From Streptomyces canus (GTDB lineage Bacteria > Actinomycetota > Actinomycetes > Streptomycetales > Streptomycetaceae), in NCBI RefSeq assembly GCF_041435015.1, contig NZ_CP107989.1, forward strand, positions 10,044,001-10,108,000: a DNA stretch of 64,000 bases, read 5' to 3'. The notes beneath the pieces were generated by a model that saw only the letters and a list, made by a program, of their open reading frames with translations, made no database searches and was not told the origin of the DNA. Positions 50,901-59,454 of the stretch are shown piece after piece. How positions within the stretch are numbered: the stretch's first letter is position 1; each line of letters starts with the position of its first letter. Made by a program: the position numbers and the translations under genes.

Positions 50901-51144
50901 CCGGCTTGCCGGTGGCCTTCGCCCGCGCGGACGCCGCCTGCGTCGGGTTGAGACGCCTCGTTGCGGCATGTGAGCGAGTGCTGTGCGGCTTCGCGTGCGG
51001 TGAGCGGGCAGCGGCGGAGGGCGCCGCTTGGGCCGACACCGTCGCGGTCAGCGACCCCGCGGCGAGGGCCGCGACGACAGCGACGGCGATGGGTCTGGAC
51101 GCGGCACGTCCGGACGCACGCAGGGGTGTGCCATGGGAAGGCAT
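44998..51144 (-). CDS. Giant secreted protein with SGNH-like and two LamG domains
   Basis: A 2,048-residue exported protein. Residues 1-40 are a signal peptide (PIAVAVVAALAAGSLTATVS). The next 700 residues resemble the N-terminal part of Streptomyces DNRLRE/RHS-associated wall proteins (VLPQVDLQLTADASGYSSIL). A central stretch holds Ig-like modules. Residues about 1380-1640 look like a degenerate SGNH esterase (LVLYGDQS, VLNAGTNSAG, VLAQGNVRTVLVSTGAADLL), with Gln between Asp and Ser of the GDS motif. Two LamG/concanavalin-type lectin domains end the protein. ATG 51144 is preceded by AAGGACC. The role is probably extracellular glycan binding or surface attachment. It diverges from the RHS gene across 332 bases. 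Confidence 0.82.
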   Translation of the reverse strand: MPSHGTPLRASGRAASRPIAVAVVAALAAGSLTATVSAQAAPSAAARSPHAKPHSTRSHAATRRLNPTQAASARAKATGKPVPVDQLTDVGTTVVANPDGTFTRTDSSMPQRALQHGKWVPIDTTLVRQANGTWAPKAAVTDVTFSGGGSGALVTMRDGSDRLGFSWPGELPRPVISGDTATYPEVLPQVDLQLTADASGYSSILVVKSRKAAADPRLRSLALNTTSSQVKVTPTRDGGAQATDKRTGETVFHSDTALMWDSAGKKSAGASPARTATASSARAEHHAAVKAGRHRARVKLSMKSGRQLLGLDRELLSAKSTAYPVYVDPEWSGRPSQLHWARISDNGWNVYNSTSTSGETNAREGWDNSYPGNGERARTYYQMNTSGIQGAVVTKASLYVKQLSAASCADTPAAVYGTDRPTGWSSSSLYWGHEPGGRTGSLGTNPVSHEAGTCPVTDGAHSWVSPPSLEFDVTSRAKSAAAGGWKSMTLMVQSPDMNDATQWKQLAHGGGATMSVTYSYRPKLKNGTGTPAIKPSIVSSGKTMTTTHTPTLSARAVDPDLAGGSELVRVDYNVFNSSGTLIHQGFGPNLDSKKRARYNTNGSDWTTPSLPDGTYTWKATAQNAAGYWVGTGSGIWTKTQTFTVDTSAPPAPTVTSSQFPAKQIGSAFGDKGTFTLSNNRTNNVTGYLFALDATLGNTVYSSSVTHWTTTTKITPGKVYYVTSDNGPGTGTAVINGSASPAFAPGTAGPHTLYAKAVDQAGSTSITQTSYAFYAGTSTPTYAYGDKLVAGWTATNADGTTTAVPKATTTSKGGQLISQAAGSGYEFADGYQAFLANKSTTKVVSGDSATFGFDIPKDGPWSFGVNLTRAKDYGIYRLVLDAGKPTEATLINGFDAYNSYVTTRFVNLGIPRDSSGQLLTLKQGAHTLTLTLTGKNPTSTGYQAGIDVLRLAPALTCAVNSTSSCLNNTATSTFTTTTSTADADGSGNSINSADLTSTAGWQSGKSVTVDGAAIALPKFGTGTYDNMLSSGQTLTVPGSGVVNTGGAVVFLAFATGGAAKGATGTITYGKNNCLDPDGNPADQSYTLDTVPDWLSGPASAATLTLVHQNHSNNTQTSPSPGPKVYAVSVPLACPGSVVSSISLPLFTNGVQAGQPTLHVLGLGLRPLTGNSSQHFVGTFSSVQDTAKVQQSGGTTATVNGQTLRIPAHVSIGTDDGDGVRIHLSNAMGTSPVTFDAASVALQDATAGGATAAAAPVPLAFNHGSASVTVPAGGDVTSDPVTLHVDQQATVLVSLQVHGSVSAMPGHGAAQTPVWVSDAANRTGDTAATKYTQTTYSGLPYLAGIDVTTPTSAPTGSLVLYGDQSVNADTASADGKHHLSDAITSAIVDDPNGDDTVDYGVLNAGTNSAGLNNNLLPQAGSDTPTNALNPLDRNVLAQGNVRTVLVSTGAADLLNCTSDANTCAAKVENGLAALNSQLSSYCTDDGQTYINGQPVTQNSNITVYLTTIPPFTAAHTGTATQESAREQVNSYLLDTFPTQVIDFAAAVSTDGTATSSSVKAADLSGGNPSNAYYDDLAARYLNDTNTQVVAIAPNLIVPEATGSDTPDNEWALSADGSDQRGDNPFTAVGGATFNAAGPDAVNAPAGATSFDGSTGFLESDHTAVNTLADYTVSAWVKLDSADNPATAICEGTSQHQAFYLGYDRGNKGWMFQTTTTDDDNADFPTAEGDNNTGALGTWTHLLVTYTAPVDGDSGTGVMSIYQNGTLMGTATNLTPQYDSSLPLTIGGCINSPDATSPYNAFPGSVSDVQVYPYAMTASDAGANSVIVPSGWDNGMPEDEWKLGSDGSDSASLNALTPSGSVSFGTDAPSGLSGSAAFDGSTGFLKSKQSAVDTLGDYTVSAWVKINSALGTTAVCQGTTEHQSFYLSYDKPSGAWMFQTTTTNDDNADFPTAEGDNNTGPVGTWTHLVATYRAPVAGDSSTGTMTLYQNGTLMGTAKNLSPQYDSSLPLTAGGCVNSASATTPYMAFPGSVADVHVYPRTLSATEVSALR
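45010..46340 (-). repeat. Tandem duplication of LamG-encoding segment
   Basis: Two consecutive coding units with a period of 678 bases (226 codons) encode near-duplicate LamG domains. Identity includes a 48-base exact block around 45276-45323 and its counterpart 678 bases further along. Both share DYTVSAWVK and DNADFPTAEGDNNTG. Confidence 0.85.
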
Positions 51145-51476
51145 CGAGGTTGGGGTCCTTCGCAGATCTCAGGCGGTCCCCCCGTGGGCCCGCGCCGCAG
51201 TGCATTCTGCGGGCCCCGGTGATCGAGGTCCATCACGAACTGACCGGCGGCTCTCCCTGGATGGTCCGCTTTTGGCGCATGAGAGATGGCTTGGGTTTCA
51301 ATCCGGGTGATCCTTTGGGGTTTTCACAGGAAATCCTTTGCCTGTGTGGATCGTGTGAGGTCCTAGCGTGATCCACCACGGGGGTGTGTGAGCTTTGCGT
51401 GCCCTCCGTTTGACGTGCACTCAGGCGCCCGCCGGGCGACCTGTGTGCTCTTGGCTCAGGGAGGGGATCGCACACC
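51145..51476. promoter_or_regulatory. Divergent promoter region of the two giant secreted genes
   Basis: This 332-base interval must contain the promoters for both the 2,048- and 2,229-residue proteins. It includes a short inverted repeat CACAGG-10 bp-CCTGTG near 51325-51347 within its most AT-rich part. No gene is supported and I cannot assign -35/-10 elements confidently. Confidence 0.45.
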
Positions 51477-54400
51477 ATGGTGCGGACAACGGGGTGGAGA
51501 TGGGGGCGGTCGGCCTCACGAACCCGAAGACTTCGACGCACGGCGTTCGTCACGGCCGGCGCCCTGCTGGTGTCGGGCCTGCTGCCCGCCGGTACGGTCG
51601 CGGCGGCCTCCGGGACGAAGGCGGGACGGCATGTGTCGGCTCCGGCGGCTCCGCACGACAAGCGGGTCCCGTTCACGCACGCCACTCCCCGGCGTGTCCC
51701 CTCACACAAGGGCTTCAGGCACTTCGATCCCGCCGCACACGCCAAGCTCCCGGCGGCGGGCAGTGCCGTGGTGACCCTGCCGGTCGCGACTGCTTCGGCG
51801 GGGCTGAGCACCAAGGCGACCCAGGTGCGGGCCGGAAGCACGCCCGTCCTTCTCGGCGCCGCTGCGACCGCCCGGCCTCAGGCCGGCACCGTGACCCGTG
51901 CGCAGCCGGTGCGGGTGAGCGTGCTGGGCCAGAAGGCGGCGCGTGCCGCAGGTGTCCACGGTGTGCTGTTCACCCTGCGGCGCACCGGCCCGGGCGGCGG
52001 CAAGGTCGCCCTGCGGGTGGACGACTCCTCCTTCCGCTACGCCTACGGCGGTGACTTCGCCTCGCGTCTGCACCTGGTGCAGTTGCCCGCGTGCGCCGTG
52101 ACCACGCCCAAGCTGCGCAGGTGCCAGGTCCAGACACCGGTGCGCACTGCCCCCGGGGCGCGGCTGTCGGGACAGGTCAGCGTGCCGGGCGCGGCGACCG
52201 GCAGCAGTGCTTTCCGCACCAGTGGGGCGACGGCGTCGTCCGGCGCCATGGTCGTCATGGCGGCGACCTCGGGCACGTCGGGTTCCTCGGGTGACTACTC
52301 GGCGACGAGCCTGTCGCCCGCGGGGACGTGGTCGACCTCCGGCAACACCGGGTCGTTCACGTACTCGTACCCCATCAGCGTGCCCGCGGCCGTCGGCGGA
52401 TCTGCGCCGAACGTGAAGCTGTCGTACGACTCCTCCAGCCAGGACGCGCGGACGGAGGGGACGAACAACCAGTCCTCCTGGCTGGGTGACGGCTGGACCA
52501 CGCAGGACAACTTCATCGAGCGCACCTACAAATCCTGCAAGGACGACTCCTCCTCCGGCGCTCCGAAGGACGACGGGGACGAGTGCTGGGCGGGTCAGAT
52601 CCTGACCCTCTCGCTGAACGGGAAGTCCACCGCCATCGTCTACGACGACGCGACCAAGACCTTCCGCCCGGTCTCCGACGACTCGACCACCAAGATCCAG
52701 AACCTGACCGGGGCCACGAACGGCACCGACAACAAGGAGTACTTCAAGGTCACCCAGGGCGGGACGCAGTACTTCTTCGGTCTGAACCGGCTGCCGGGCT
52801 GGTCGTCGGGCAAGGACGAGACGAAGTCCGTGTGGACCGAGCCCGTCTACCACGCGCACAGCGGCGTCTCGGCCTGCCCGGACAGCACGACCTTCGCCGA
52901 CACGTCCTGCAGCCTCGGCTACCGCTTCAACCTCGACTACGCCGTGGACCGGCACGGCAACGCCACTGCCTGGTACTACAGCCCGGAGACGGGCTACTAC
53001 GGCGCGGACATGAAGGACACCGCGGTCTCCTACACCCGTGGTGGCACGCTCTCGCGCATCGACTACGGCATGACGTCGTCCACGATCTACTCGGGTACCG
53101 CCCCGGAGCAGGTTCTCTTCGACACCGCCGAGCGCTGCATTGCCGGCACCCCGTCGGGCAACACCTGCGCGGACAGCCAGTTCACCGCCGCCAACGCCGC
53201 TTACTGGCCGGACGTGCCCATCGACCTGAACTGCAGCTCGGGATCGACGAGTTGCACGAACCACGGCCCGAGCTTCTGGTCCCGTAAGCGGTTGACCTCG
53301 ATCACCACGCAGATCCGCAGCGGTGGGGCGACCAAGCAGGTCGACAAGTACTCCTTCACGCAGTCGTTCCCCGACGGCGGCGACCACGCGCCCACGCTGT
53401 GGCTCGACTCGGTGCAGCGCACCGGCCTGGACACCCTGGGCGGAGCCTCCGGAGGCACCTCGACCCCGGCCATCAGCTTCGACCCGCCGCTGCAGCTGCC
53501 CAACCGGGTCGGCACCATCCCGCAGATGCCGCTGATGTACCACGACCGCATCCAGACGGTCACCAGCGAGACGGGCGCCCAGACCACGGTCACCTACGAC
53601 CGCCCGGACTGCTCCAGTGCTCCGGCCAGCGACCCGAACGACCCGGCGGACGCGGCGGCGCAGTCTTTCGCGTCCACGAACACGTTGTCGTGCTTCCCGG
53701 TGTACTGGACTCCGACGGGTCAGCCGGCGCCATGGATGGACTGGTTCCGCAAATACAAGGTGACCTCGGTCGTCACCACGGACGTGCACAACTCCTACCA
53801 GGACGGCACGCAGCCGGAGTTGGAGACGGACTACGCCTACAAGGGCAATCCAGGCTGGCACTATGACGACAACGAGGTCGTCAAGGCCAAGAACCGCACC
53901 TGGGGCCAGTTCCGGGGCTACCCCGAGGTGGACGTCACCACCGGTGACCCCAACGTCTTCCACAAGACCAACGGCACCTCCGTCCACGACCAGAAGACGC
54001 TGTCGAAGACGTACTACTTCCTGGGCATGAACGGCGACACGCTGCCCGGGGGCAAGACTCGCTCGGTGCCCGACCTGACCAGCCAGGACGGCGCCACGTC
54101 GGTCGCCGACGACAACGCGCTGGCCGGACAGGTCTTCGAGACCGACACCTACACCGCCTCCGGCGGCAGCCTGGACAAGACAGCCGTCACCGTACCGACC
54201 ATCATCGGTCCCACCGCCAGCCGCAACCGCAGCGGCCTGCCCGACCTCACGGCGCAGATGGTGCGCACCGCCAGGACACTCACCCGGCAGGCCGTCTCCT
54301 ACGGCTGGCGCAAGACGGAGACGGACACCTACTACAACCGGACGCTGGGCAAGCCGACCACCGGTATGCAGGTGCAGGTCGACGACCGGGGTGAGACCGC

Positions 54401-57400
54401 CGACAGCGACAACGCCACCAAGTGCACCTACACCCGCTACCTGACCGGGAGCGTCGACACCCTGGTGCTGCCGGCCGAGGTCATCACCACGGCCCAGGAC
54501 TGCTCCAGCGCCGGTGCGACCCCCGGTGGCACGCTGGTATCCGACCTCCGTACCTCCTACGACAACAAGGCCTTCGGTTACGACGGCGACGGCCGGTCGA
54601 GCCCGGACCTGCCCGCCACCGGTGACGCGACCCTGGTCCAGAAGGCGTCCGCGGCCTCCGGCGCCACCGCGACCACGTTCATGGACGCGGCCGTGACCAA
54701 GTACGACGACTACGGCCGTATCACCCAGGTGACGCGCACGCCCCACTCCACCGCTCCGGACGGTACGAGCCTGTCGCAGAGCGTGGTCACCGGCTACACC
54801 CCGGCCACCGGTGAGCTTCCGACCGACGTGGTCACCGCCGTCCAGGTCACGCCCGGAGCCGCCTGCACGGTCAGCAGCACGAGTTCCAAGGACTGCCAGG
54901 TCGCCACCAGCACATTGGATCCGGCTCGTGGTCTGCCGACCGCCAAGAAGGACGCGGGCGGCCTGCTGACCTCGCTCTCGTACGATGCGCTCGGCCGTCT
55001 GACGGCCGTGTGGCTGCCCAACGAGATCAAGGCCAACGGCGCGCCGGCCGGCATGACCTACTCCTACAACCTGGCCCAGTCGGCGCCCTCGACCGTCGCG
55101 ACCAACACGCTGCTGGACAACGGCAGTTACAGCACGAGCGAGACGCTGTACGACGCGATGCTCCGTCCGCTCCAGATTCAGACGACAGCGGAGAGCTCCA
55201 GCACCGCGGTCTCCGACGTCCAATACGACTCGCACGGCTGGACGGTCGTCGCCAACAACGCCTACAACGTCTCGGGCAACCCCGGAAGCAAGCTGGTCTC
55301 CGTCTCCCAGGTGTCCATCCCCGACACCACCGTCACCGACCACGACGGCTTGGGGCGCGCCGACCTCGTCACCGAGGAGCACGACGGCACCAAGACCTGG
55401 ACGGCGACCACCGCGTTCACCGGGGACAGGACCACCGTCCTGCCGCCCAAGGGCGGGGTCGCCACCACCACCGTCACCAACGCCCGCGGGCAGACCACCG
55501 AGCTGGACCAGTACACCGCAGCGCCCACGGTCTCCGGATCCGCGGCCACCGGCTTCACCACCACCGGCGGCACCACCTCGCCGACCACCTACGGCTACAA
55601 CCCGGCCGGACAGCAGACCCGGGTCACCGGACCGGACAAGACCGACTGGACGTTCGGCTTCGACCTGCTGGGCCGCAAGAAGTCCCAGCACGATCCGGAC
55701 GCGGGCGGCAGCAGTTACGGCTATGACGACGCCGGCAACCTGACCTCGACCACGGACGCCAAGAAGGTCGAACTCGACTACACCTACGACCTGCTCGGCC
55801 GCAAGCTCACCGGCACGGACAAGGCCGAGTCCGGCTTCAAGTTCGCCGAGTGGGCCTACGACACCCTCCGGGTCGGTCTGCCGACCTCGTCCACCCGGTA
55901 CGTGCAGGGGGTGAGCGGCGGCTACACGGTCGGCGTCACCGGCTACACCAGCCTCGGCAAGCCGACCGGCACGAAGATCACCCTGCCGGCGTCGGAGGCG
56001 CCGCTGCCGTCCACGTACACGACGACCTACACCTACTCCATCAACGACCAGCTGCTGAAAACCCAGTCCGATCCGCGTACCCAGGGCCTGAACAGCGAGG
56101 TCATCACCTACGGCCGCGACGCACTGGGCAACCCCACCACGACCGGCAGCAGCATCAACACCTACGTCGGCGCCTCCGTCTACACCAACTACGGGGAACC
56201 TTCGCGGCTGACGTTCGGCGCCTCGACCAACCCGGCCTGGGCGACGTACACCTACGACGACCAGACCCGCCGCCTCACCGACCGCCTCATCGAGCGGACC
56301 CAGGCTCCCGGTCCGACGGTGGACGACACCAAGTACACCTACGACGCCGCAGGAAACCCCACCTCCACCACCGACCAGCAGTCGGAGACCGGCAACACCG
56401 TCACCGACCAGCAGTGCTACTCCTACGACACACTGGACCGGCTCACCGACGCCTGGACCGCCAACGACAACTGCGCCGCCAACCCGCCCACCGGCAGCAC
56501 CCTGACCACCACGGCGGGCTCGTACTGGCAGTCGTTCGGCTACGACGCGATCGGCAACCGCAAGCAGAGCGTCGACCACGCCATCGGCGGCACCGGCACC
56601 ACGGCCACCACCACCTACACCGACGGCTGCACCACCGGCTGCAACTCCACCGGCACCCAGCCGCACACCCTGACCGCCACCACCGGAGGCACCAACCCCA
56701 CCGAGTTCGGCTACGACGAGAACGGCAACCTCCACACCCGCACCCCCACCAGTGGCCCCGGCCAGACCCTGACCTGGGACGACGAGAACCATCTCGCCCA
56801 GATCGACACCACAGGTGCCGGCCCGTCCACGACGAAGTACCTGTATGACGCCGACGGCAACCAGCTCATCCGTCGTGACCCCGGCCAGACCACCCTCTTC
56901 GCCGGCGACACAGAGATCATCGTCAACACCGGTGTGACCCCGAACGTTCTGCTCGGCGGGGTGCGCACCTACAGCCACGGCGGCGCGGGTGCCCCGGTGG
57001 CCGTCCGCTCCAGCCTCTCCGGCGGAGGCCTGAAGTACCTCTTCAGTGACGCCCACGGCACGGCGACCCTGGCCATGGACGCCACCACCCAGCAGGTCGC
57101 ACGCCGGCAGTACACCCCTTACGGCCAGCCACGTTCCAGCGCCAACACCACGACCTGGTCCGACCCCACCCACTCCTTCCTCGGCAAACCACAGGACGCG
57201 GCCACCGGCTACACCGATGTGGGCGCCCGCAAGTACGACCCCGCTCTCGGCGCCTTCATCAGTGTCGACCCCGTCTTCGAAGCCACCAGCCCCCAGGAAC
57301 TCGGCGGCTACGCCTACGCCTCCGACAACCCGCTTTCCGGATACGACCCCACCGGTCTGGACAACTGGTGGGCCGACCCGACGATGAACAAGCCGCTCAA

Positions 57401-58166
57401 GGGCGGCACCCCCGTCTCGCAGCAACTCGCGAACGAGCAGGGATTCGGCGACCTCTGCAACGCGAGCAACTGCTCGCACTACAACCCCAAGCTGAAGCCC
57501 AGCTACCTCAACTCGGCTGCCGTGACGGCACTGGCGGCGGCTGCCGGATGGGGCAGGGACAAATACATCCTTTCGATCAGCGGCAAGAACACCGTGAGCG
57601 GTGCCGTCGCTGTCGCGGATCAGGAGTGGGAGACGCAGGACTACCTCAAAGCCTCGCGGCAGATCCGCTCAGCGGTGTACGCACGGCTTCAGGCACTCGC
57701 TGACGAAGGCGAGTTGAGCAAGACCCAGCTCAACAGGTTCGCCACGATCACCGTCGCCTGGGACGAGAAGAAGCAGATGATCTACTGGGCGGCCTACAAG
57801 GCGGGCCGGAGAGGCCCGGGGGACTTCTGCGCCGAGGATCACTGCGACATGGAGGCCGCGGCGAACGGTTCGGAGAAGGAGGACCTGCAGTACACCGAGG
57901 CGGTGGGCGCCCGCGACGGGGCGGAAGTGAGCGTGTGTACCCGGTGCCAGGAGAGTCGCGAGCTGGAGCAGTTCGAGGCATCGGGCGCCGAGATGCGCAA
58001 GGGCGGCCGGCTCTGGCTCCAGCAGATGGCCGAGAGCGGTGCGGACGCCGGCGGCGAAGCCGAGGCGGAAGCTCAGGCCGAGGCGCAGGCCGAGGCACAA
58101 GCGGAGTCCAGGGCCGAATCGGAGGCTCTGCTCGAGGGCTTCGAGATGGGCATGGAGGACGAGTGA
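51477..58166 (+). CDS. RHS-repeat polymorphic toxin-like protein with deaminase-like C-terminus
   Basis: A 2,229-residue secreted protein. The signal peptide (RRTAFVTAGALLVSGLLPAG) is followed by an SpvB/TcdB-like N-terminal region and many YD/RHS repeats (TYGYNPAGQQTRVTGPD, YGYDDAGNLTSTTDAKK). The RHS core ends with GARKYDPALGAFISVDPVFE and YDPTGLDNWW near residue 1960. The last 270 residues form a variable tip: FCAEDHCDMEA (Cys2118-Ala-Glu2120) and VCTRC (Cys2154, Cys2157) match the zinc-binding C/H-A-E...C-x-x-C layout of toxin deaminases. An Ala/Glu/Gln repeat tail follows. GGAGGGG precedes the ATG. No gene follows on the same strand; an acidic protein is encoded convergently. Confidence 0.85.
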   Translation: MVRTTGWRWGRSASRTRRLRRTAFVTAGALLVSGLLPAGTVAAASGTKAGRHVSAPAAPHDKRVPFTHATPRRVPSHKGFRHFDPAAHAKLPAAGSAVVTLPVATASAGLSTKATQVRAGSTPVLLGAAATARPQAGTVTRAQPVRVSVLGQKAARAAGVHGVLFTLRRTGPGGGKVALRVDDSSFRYAYGGDFASRLHLVQLPACAVTTPKLRRCQVQTPVRTAPGARLSGQVSVPGAATGSSAFRTSGATASSGAMVVMAATSGTSGSSGDYSATSLSPAGTWSTSGNTGSFTYSYPISVPAAVGGSAPNVKLSYDSSSQDARTEGTNNQSSWLGDGWTTQDNFIERTYKSCKDDSSSGAPKDDGDECWAGQILTLSLNGKSTAIVYDDATKTFRPVSDDSTTKIQNLTGATNGTDNKEYFKVTQGGTQYFFGLNRLPGWSSGKDETKSVWTEPVYHAHSGVSACPDSTTFADTSCSLGYRFNLDYAVDRHGNATAWYYSPETGYYGADMKDTAVSYTRGGTLSRIDYGMTSSTIYSGTAPEQVLFDTAERCIAGTPSGNTCADSQFTAANAAYWPDVPIDLNCSSGSTSCTNHGPSFWSRKRLTSITTQIRSGGATKQVDKYSFTQSFPDGGDHAPTLWLDSVQRTGLDTLGGASGGTSTPAISFDPPLQLPNRVGTIPQMPLMYHDRIQTVTSETGAQTTVTYDRPDCSSAPASDPNDPADAAAQSFASTNTLSCFPVYWTPTGQPAPWMDWFRKYKVTSVVTTDVHNSYQDGTQPELETDYAYKGNPGWHYDDNEVVKAKNRTWGQFRGYPEVDVTTGDPNVFHKTNGTSVHDQKTLSKTYYFLGMNGDTLPGGKTRSVPDLTSQDGATSVADDNALAGQVFETDTYTASGGSLDKTAVTVPTIIGPTASRNRSGLPDLTAQMVRTARTLTRQAVSYGWRKTETDTYYNRTLGKPTTGMQVQVDDRGETADSDNATKCTYTRYLTGSVDTLVLPAEVITTAQDCSSAGATPGGTLVSDLRTSYDNKAFGYDGDGRSSPDLPATGDATLVQKASAASGATATTFMDAAVTKYDDYGRITQVTRTPHSTAPDGTSLSQSVVTGYTPATGELPTDVVTAVQVTPGAACTVSSTSSKDCQVATSTLDPARGLPTAKKDAGGLLTSLSYDALGRLTAVWLPNEIKANGAPAGMTYSYNLAQSAPSTVATNTLLDNGSYSTSETLYDAMLRPLQIQTTAESSSTAVSDVQYDSHGWTVVANNAYNVSGNPGSKLVSVSQVSIPDTTVTDHDGLGRADLVTEEHDGTKTWTATTAFTGDRTTVLPPKGGVATTTVTNARGQTTELDQYTAAPTVSGSAATGFTTTGGTTSPTTYGYNPAGQQTRVTGPDKTDWTFGFDLLGRKKSQHDPDAGGSSYGYDDAGNLTSTTDAKKVELDYTYDLLGRKLTGTDKAESGFKFAEWAYDTLRVGLPTSSTRYVQGVSGGYTVGVTGYTSLGKPTGTKITLPASEAPLPSTYTTTYTYSINDQLLKTQSDPRTQGLNSEVITYGRDALGNPTTTGSSINTYVGASVYTNYGEPSRLTFGASTNPAWATYTYDDQTRRLTDRLIERTQAPGPTVDDTKYTYDAAGNPTSTTDQQSETGNTVTDQQCYSYDTLDRLTDAWTANDNCAANPPTGSTLTTTAGSYWQSFGYDAIGNRKQSVDHAIGGTGTTATTTYTDGCTTGCNSTGTQPHTLTATTGGTNPTEFGYDENGNLHTRTPTSGPGQTLTWDDENHLAQIDTTGAGPSTTKYLYDADGNQLIRRDPGQTTLFAGDTEIIVNTGVTPNVLLGGVRTYSHGGAGAPVAVRSSLSGGGLKYLFSDAHGTATLAMDATTQQVARRQYTPYGQPRSSANTTTWSDPTHSFLGKPQDAATGYTDVGARKYDPALGAFISVDPVFEATSPQELGGYAYASDNPLSGYDPTGLDNWWADPTMNKPLKGGTPVSQQLANEQGFGDLCNASNCSHYNPKLKPSYLNSAAVTALAAAAGWGRDKYILSISGKNTVSGAVAVADQEWETQDYLKASRQIRSAVYARLQALADEGELSKTQLNRFATITVAWDEKKQMIYWAAYKAGRRGPGDFCAEDHCDMEAAANGSEKEDLQYTEAVGARDGAEVSVCTRCQESRELEQFEASGAEMRKGGRLWLQQMAESGADAGGEAEAEAQAEAQAEAQAESRAESEALLEGFEMGMEDE

Positions 58167-58200
58167 CCGTGTGGACGGTGAGCCGTCCATCTCCGTAGCG

Positions 58201-58248
58201 CGTCGCGGGCGGCGCCCCTCCCCACTCGGAGGGGCGCCGCCCGCGACG
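58201..58248. terminator. 21-bp perfect-stem bidirectional terminator
   Basis: Arms 58201-58221 and 58228-58248 are exactly complementary over 21 bases with a 6-base loop. The hairpin fills most of the interval between the RHS stop (58166) and the stop of the convergent gene (58249), abutting the latter. Confidence 0.9.
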
Positions 58249-58788
58249 TCACGGATTCCGCACCCAGCGGTGGCCGTGGGGGAGGGAGGTACCTTTCGGG
58301 ACGAAGGAGCGCGGCCAGGGTTTGCGGTCCAGCTCGATCATGGAACGGCTGACGATCTCCTCGAACCAGTCGGCGGCGATCCTGCCCAGCTCCTCGGGCG
58401 ACCCGGTCGCCTCCAGCGGCTCGACGTCCGTGACCGGCTCGGGGTGGTATGTGCTGCTGTTCCGCTCGCTGCAGAAGAGACGGTCACCGGCCACGGTCGC
58501 GCCCAATGTCATGACGACGAGCTTCTGGTCCCGGTGCTTGAGATCCACGATCAACGTGAGCACCGCCTGTCCGGCGGCGAACGCCTCGTCCCACGCGGCA
58601 TCGTAGGCGTCGCGCGGGGCGCGCGCGTCCTCTTCCTCGTCTTCCTCGTCGGCGGGAAAGACAAGCACAGCAGTCGCGTCGGGCGGGCATTCCGGCCACC
58701 CGCGTGCGCGCTCGCGGACGATACCCACCAGGGCAGTGTGTGGGGGGCTCAGTTCGCCCTCGTCCACCTCGAACCAGTCGTCGTTCAT
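58249..58788 (-). CDS. Acidic hypothetical protein convergent with RHS gene
   Basis: A 179-residue acidic cytoplasmic protein starting MNDDWFEVDEGELSPPHTAL, with an Asp/Glu cluster (ADEEDEEEDARAPRDAYDAA) and a later ISRSMIELD-like helix (EEIVSRSMIELDRKPW). No family is recognised. Its acidity and position beside the toxin-like tip make it a possible immunity protein. Against this, it is on the opposite strand, whereas immunity genes normally follow the toxin co-directionally. Start ATG 58788 has no strong upstream ribosome-binding site. Confidence 0.6.
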   Translation of the reverse strand: MNDDWFEVDEGELSPPHTALVGIVRERARGWPECPPDATAVLVFPADEEDEEEDARAPRDAYDAAWDEAFAAGQAVLTLIVDLKHRDQKLVVMTLGATVAGDRLFCSERNSSTYHPEPVTDVEPLEATGSPEELGRIAADWFEEIVSRSMIELDRKPWPRSFVPKGTSLPHGHRWVRNP

Positions 58789-59119
58789 GGCCGAATATTA
58801 CGGCGAGGCCGAGAGCACCGTAGCTCCGGTCCGCACCACCGAGTCCCTCACCCGGCAGGCGGTCGCAGCTGCATGAACGCAGTCTGTCCGTCAGGTTCTG
58901 AGGCCGGGTAAGGGGCACAGACGCCTTCGGCAGGCGCAGGCCGGTGTCAGCTACAAGACGGGGGCGCTTGGTTTCACCCACCTGAACTGGTCAGTGAAAC
59001 CTGGAAGCCGTATCTCAACCGAACCCGATCCGTTGAATTCTGCTGGTCAGGCATGGTGTGGCTCGGAATGAGAGAGGCATCCGGCGTCTTGTTTCCGCTC
59101 CGCGAGCGAAGGGTGCGCG
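58789..59119. other. Interval without a supported gene
   Basis: No frame is convincing. A short inverted repeat (GGTTTCAC 58970-58977 and GTGAAACC 58994-59001) marks the approach to the insertion-sequence remnants and may be part of a mobile-element end. Confidence 0.4.
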
Positions 59120-59446
59120 ATGGCGTCGGTGCGGGGAATGCTGGAGGAGCGGGAGACAGCGGCCCGTATACGGGTGGAAGGGCTACGGGAGGAAGCCGCT
59201 CGGCTGGCTGAGGTGTTGGAGGCCGCCGAGATCGGGCTGGCCAGCGGGTGATCGCGCGGGAAGAGCTGGTCGAAGCCCTGGCAGCCTCGGTTGCCGAGAC
59301 CACCGCAGGGACCCAGGCCGAGGAGAAAGCGGTGCTGTCGCTCGCGCCGGCGCCAGGGCTCGACGGTGCCGCCCTGGCGGGAAGGGCTGCCGGTGACGGT
59401 TCTGGCGCCGGACCATCAGCGCATTCTGGGCGTGTGGGAACCGCGG
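59120..59446 (+). pseudogene. Frameshifted coiled-coil gene associated with insertion sequences
   Basis: ATG 59120 begins MASVRGMLEERETAARIRVE, a coiled coil that meets TGA at 59249-59251. The protein continues in a second frame from 59248 (VIAREELVEALAASVAETTA) and then a third (VPPWREGLPVTVLAPDHQRI), so two frameshifts break it. The three pieces together match a helical protein I recall beside Streptomyces insertion sequences. Confidence 0.6.
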
Positions 59447-59454
59447 CGATCCAC

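Noticed and set aside
51702..57479. 1,925-codon open frame opposite the RHS gene
   Set aside because: Antisense shadow; the plus strand has a signal peptide, RHS repeats and a ribosome-binding site.
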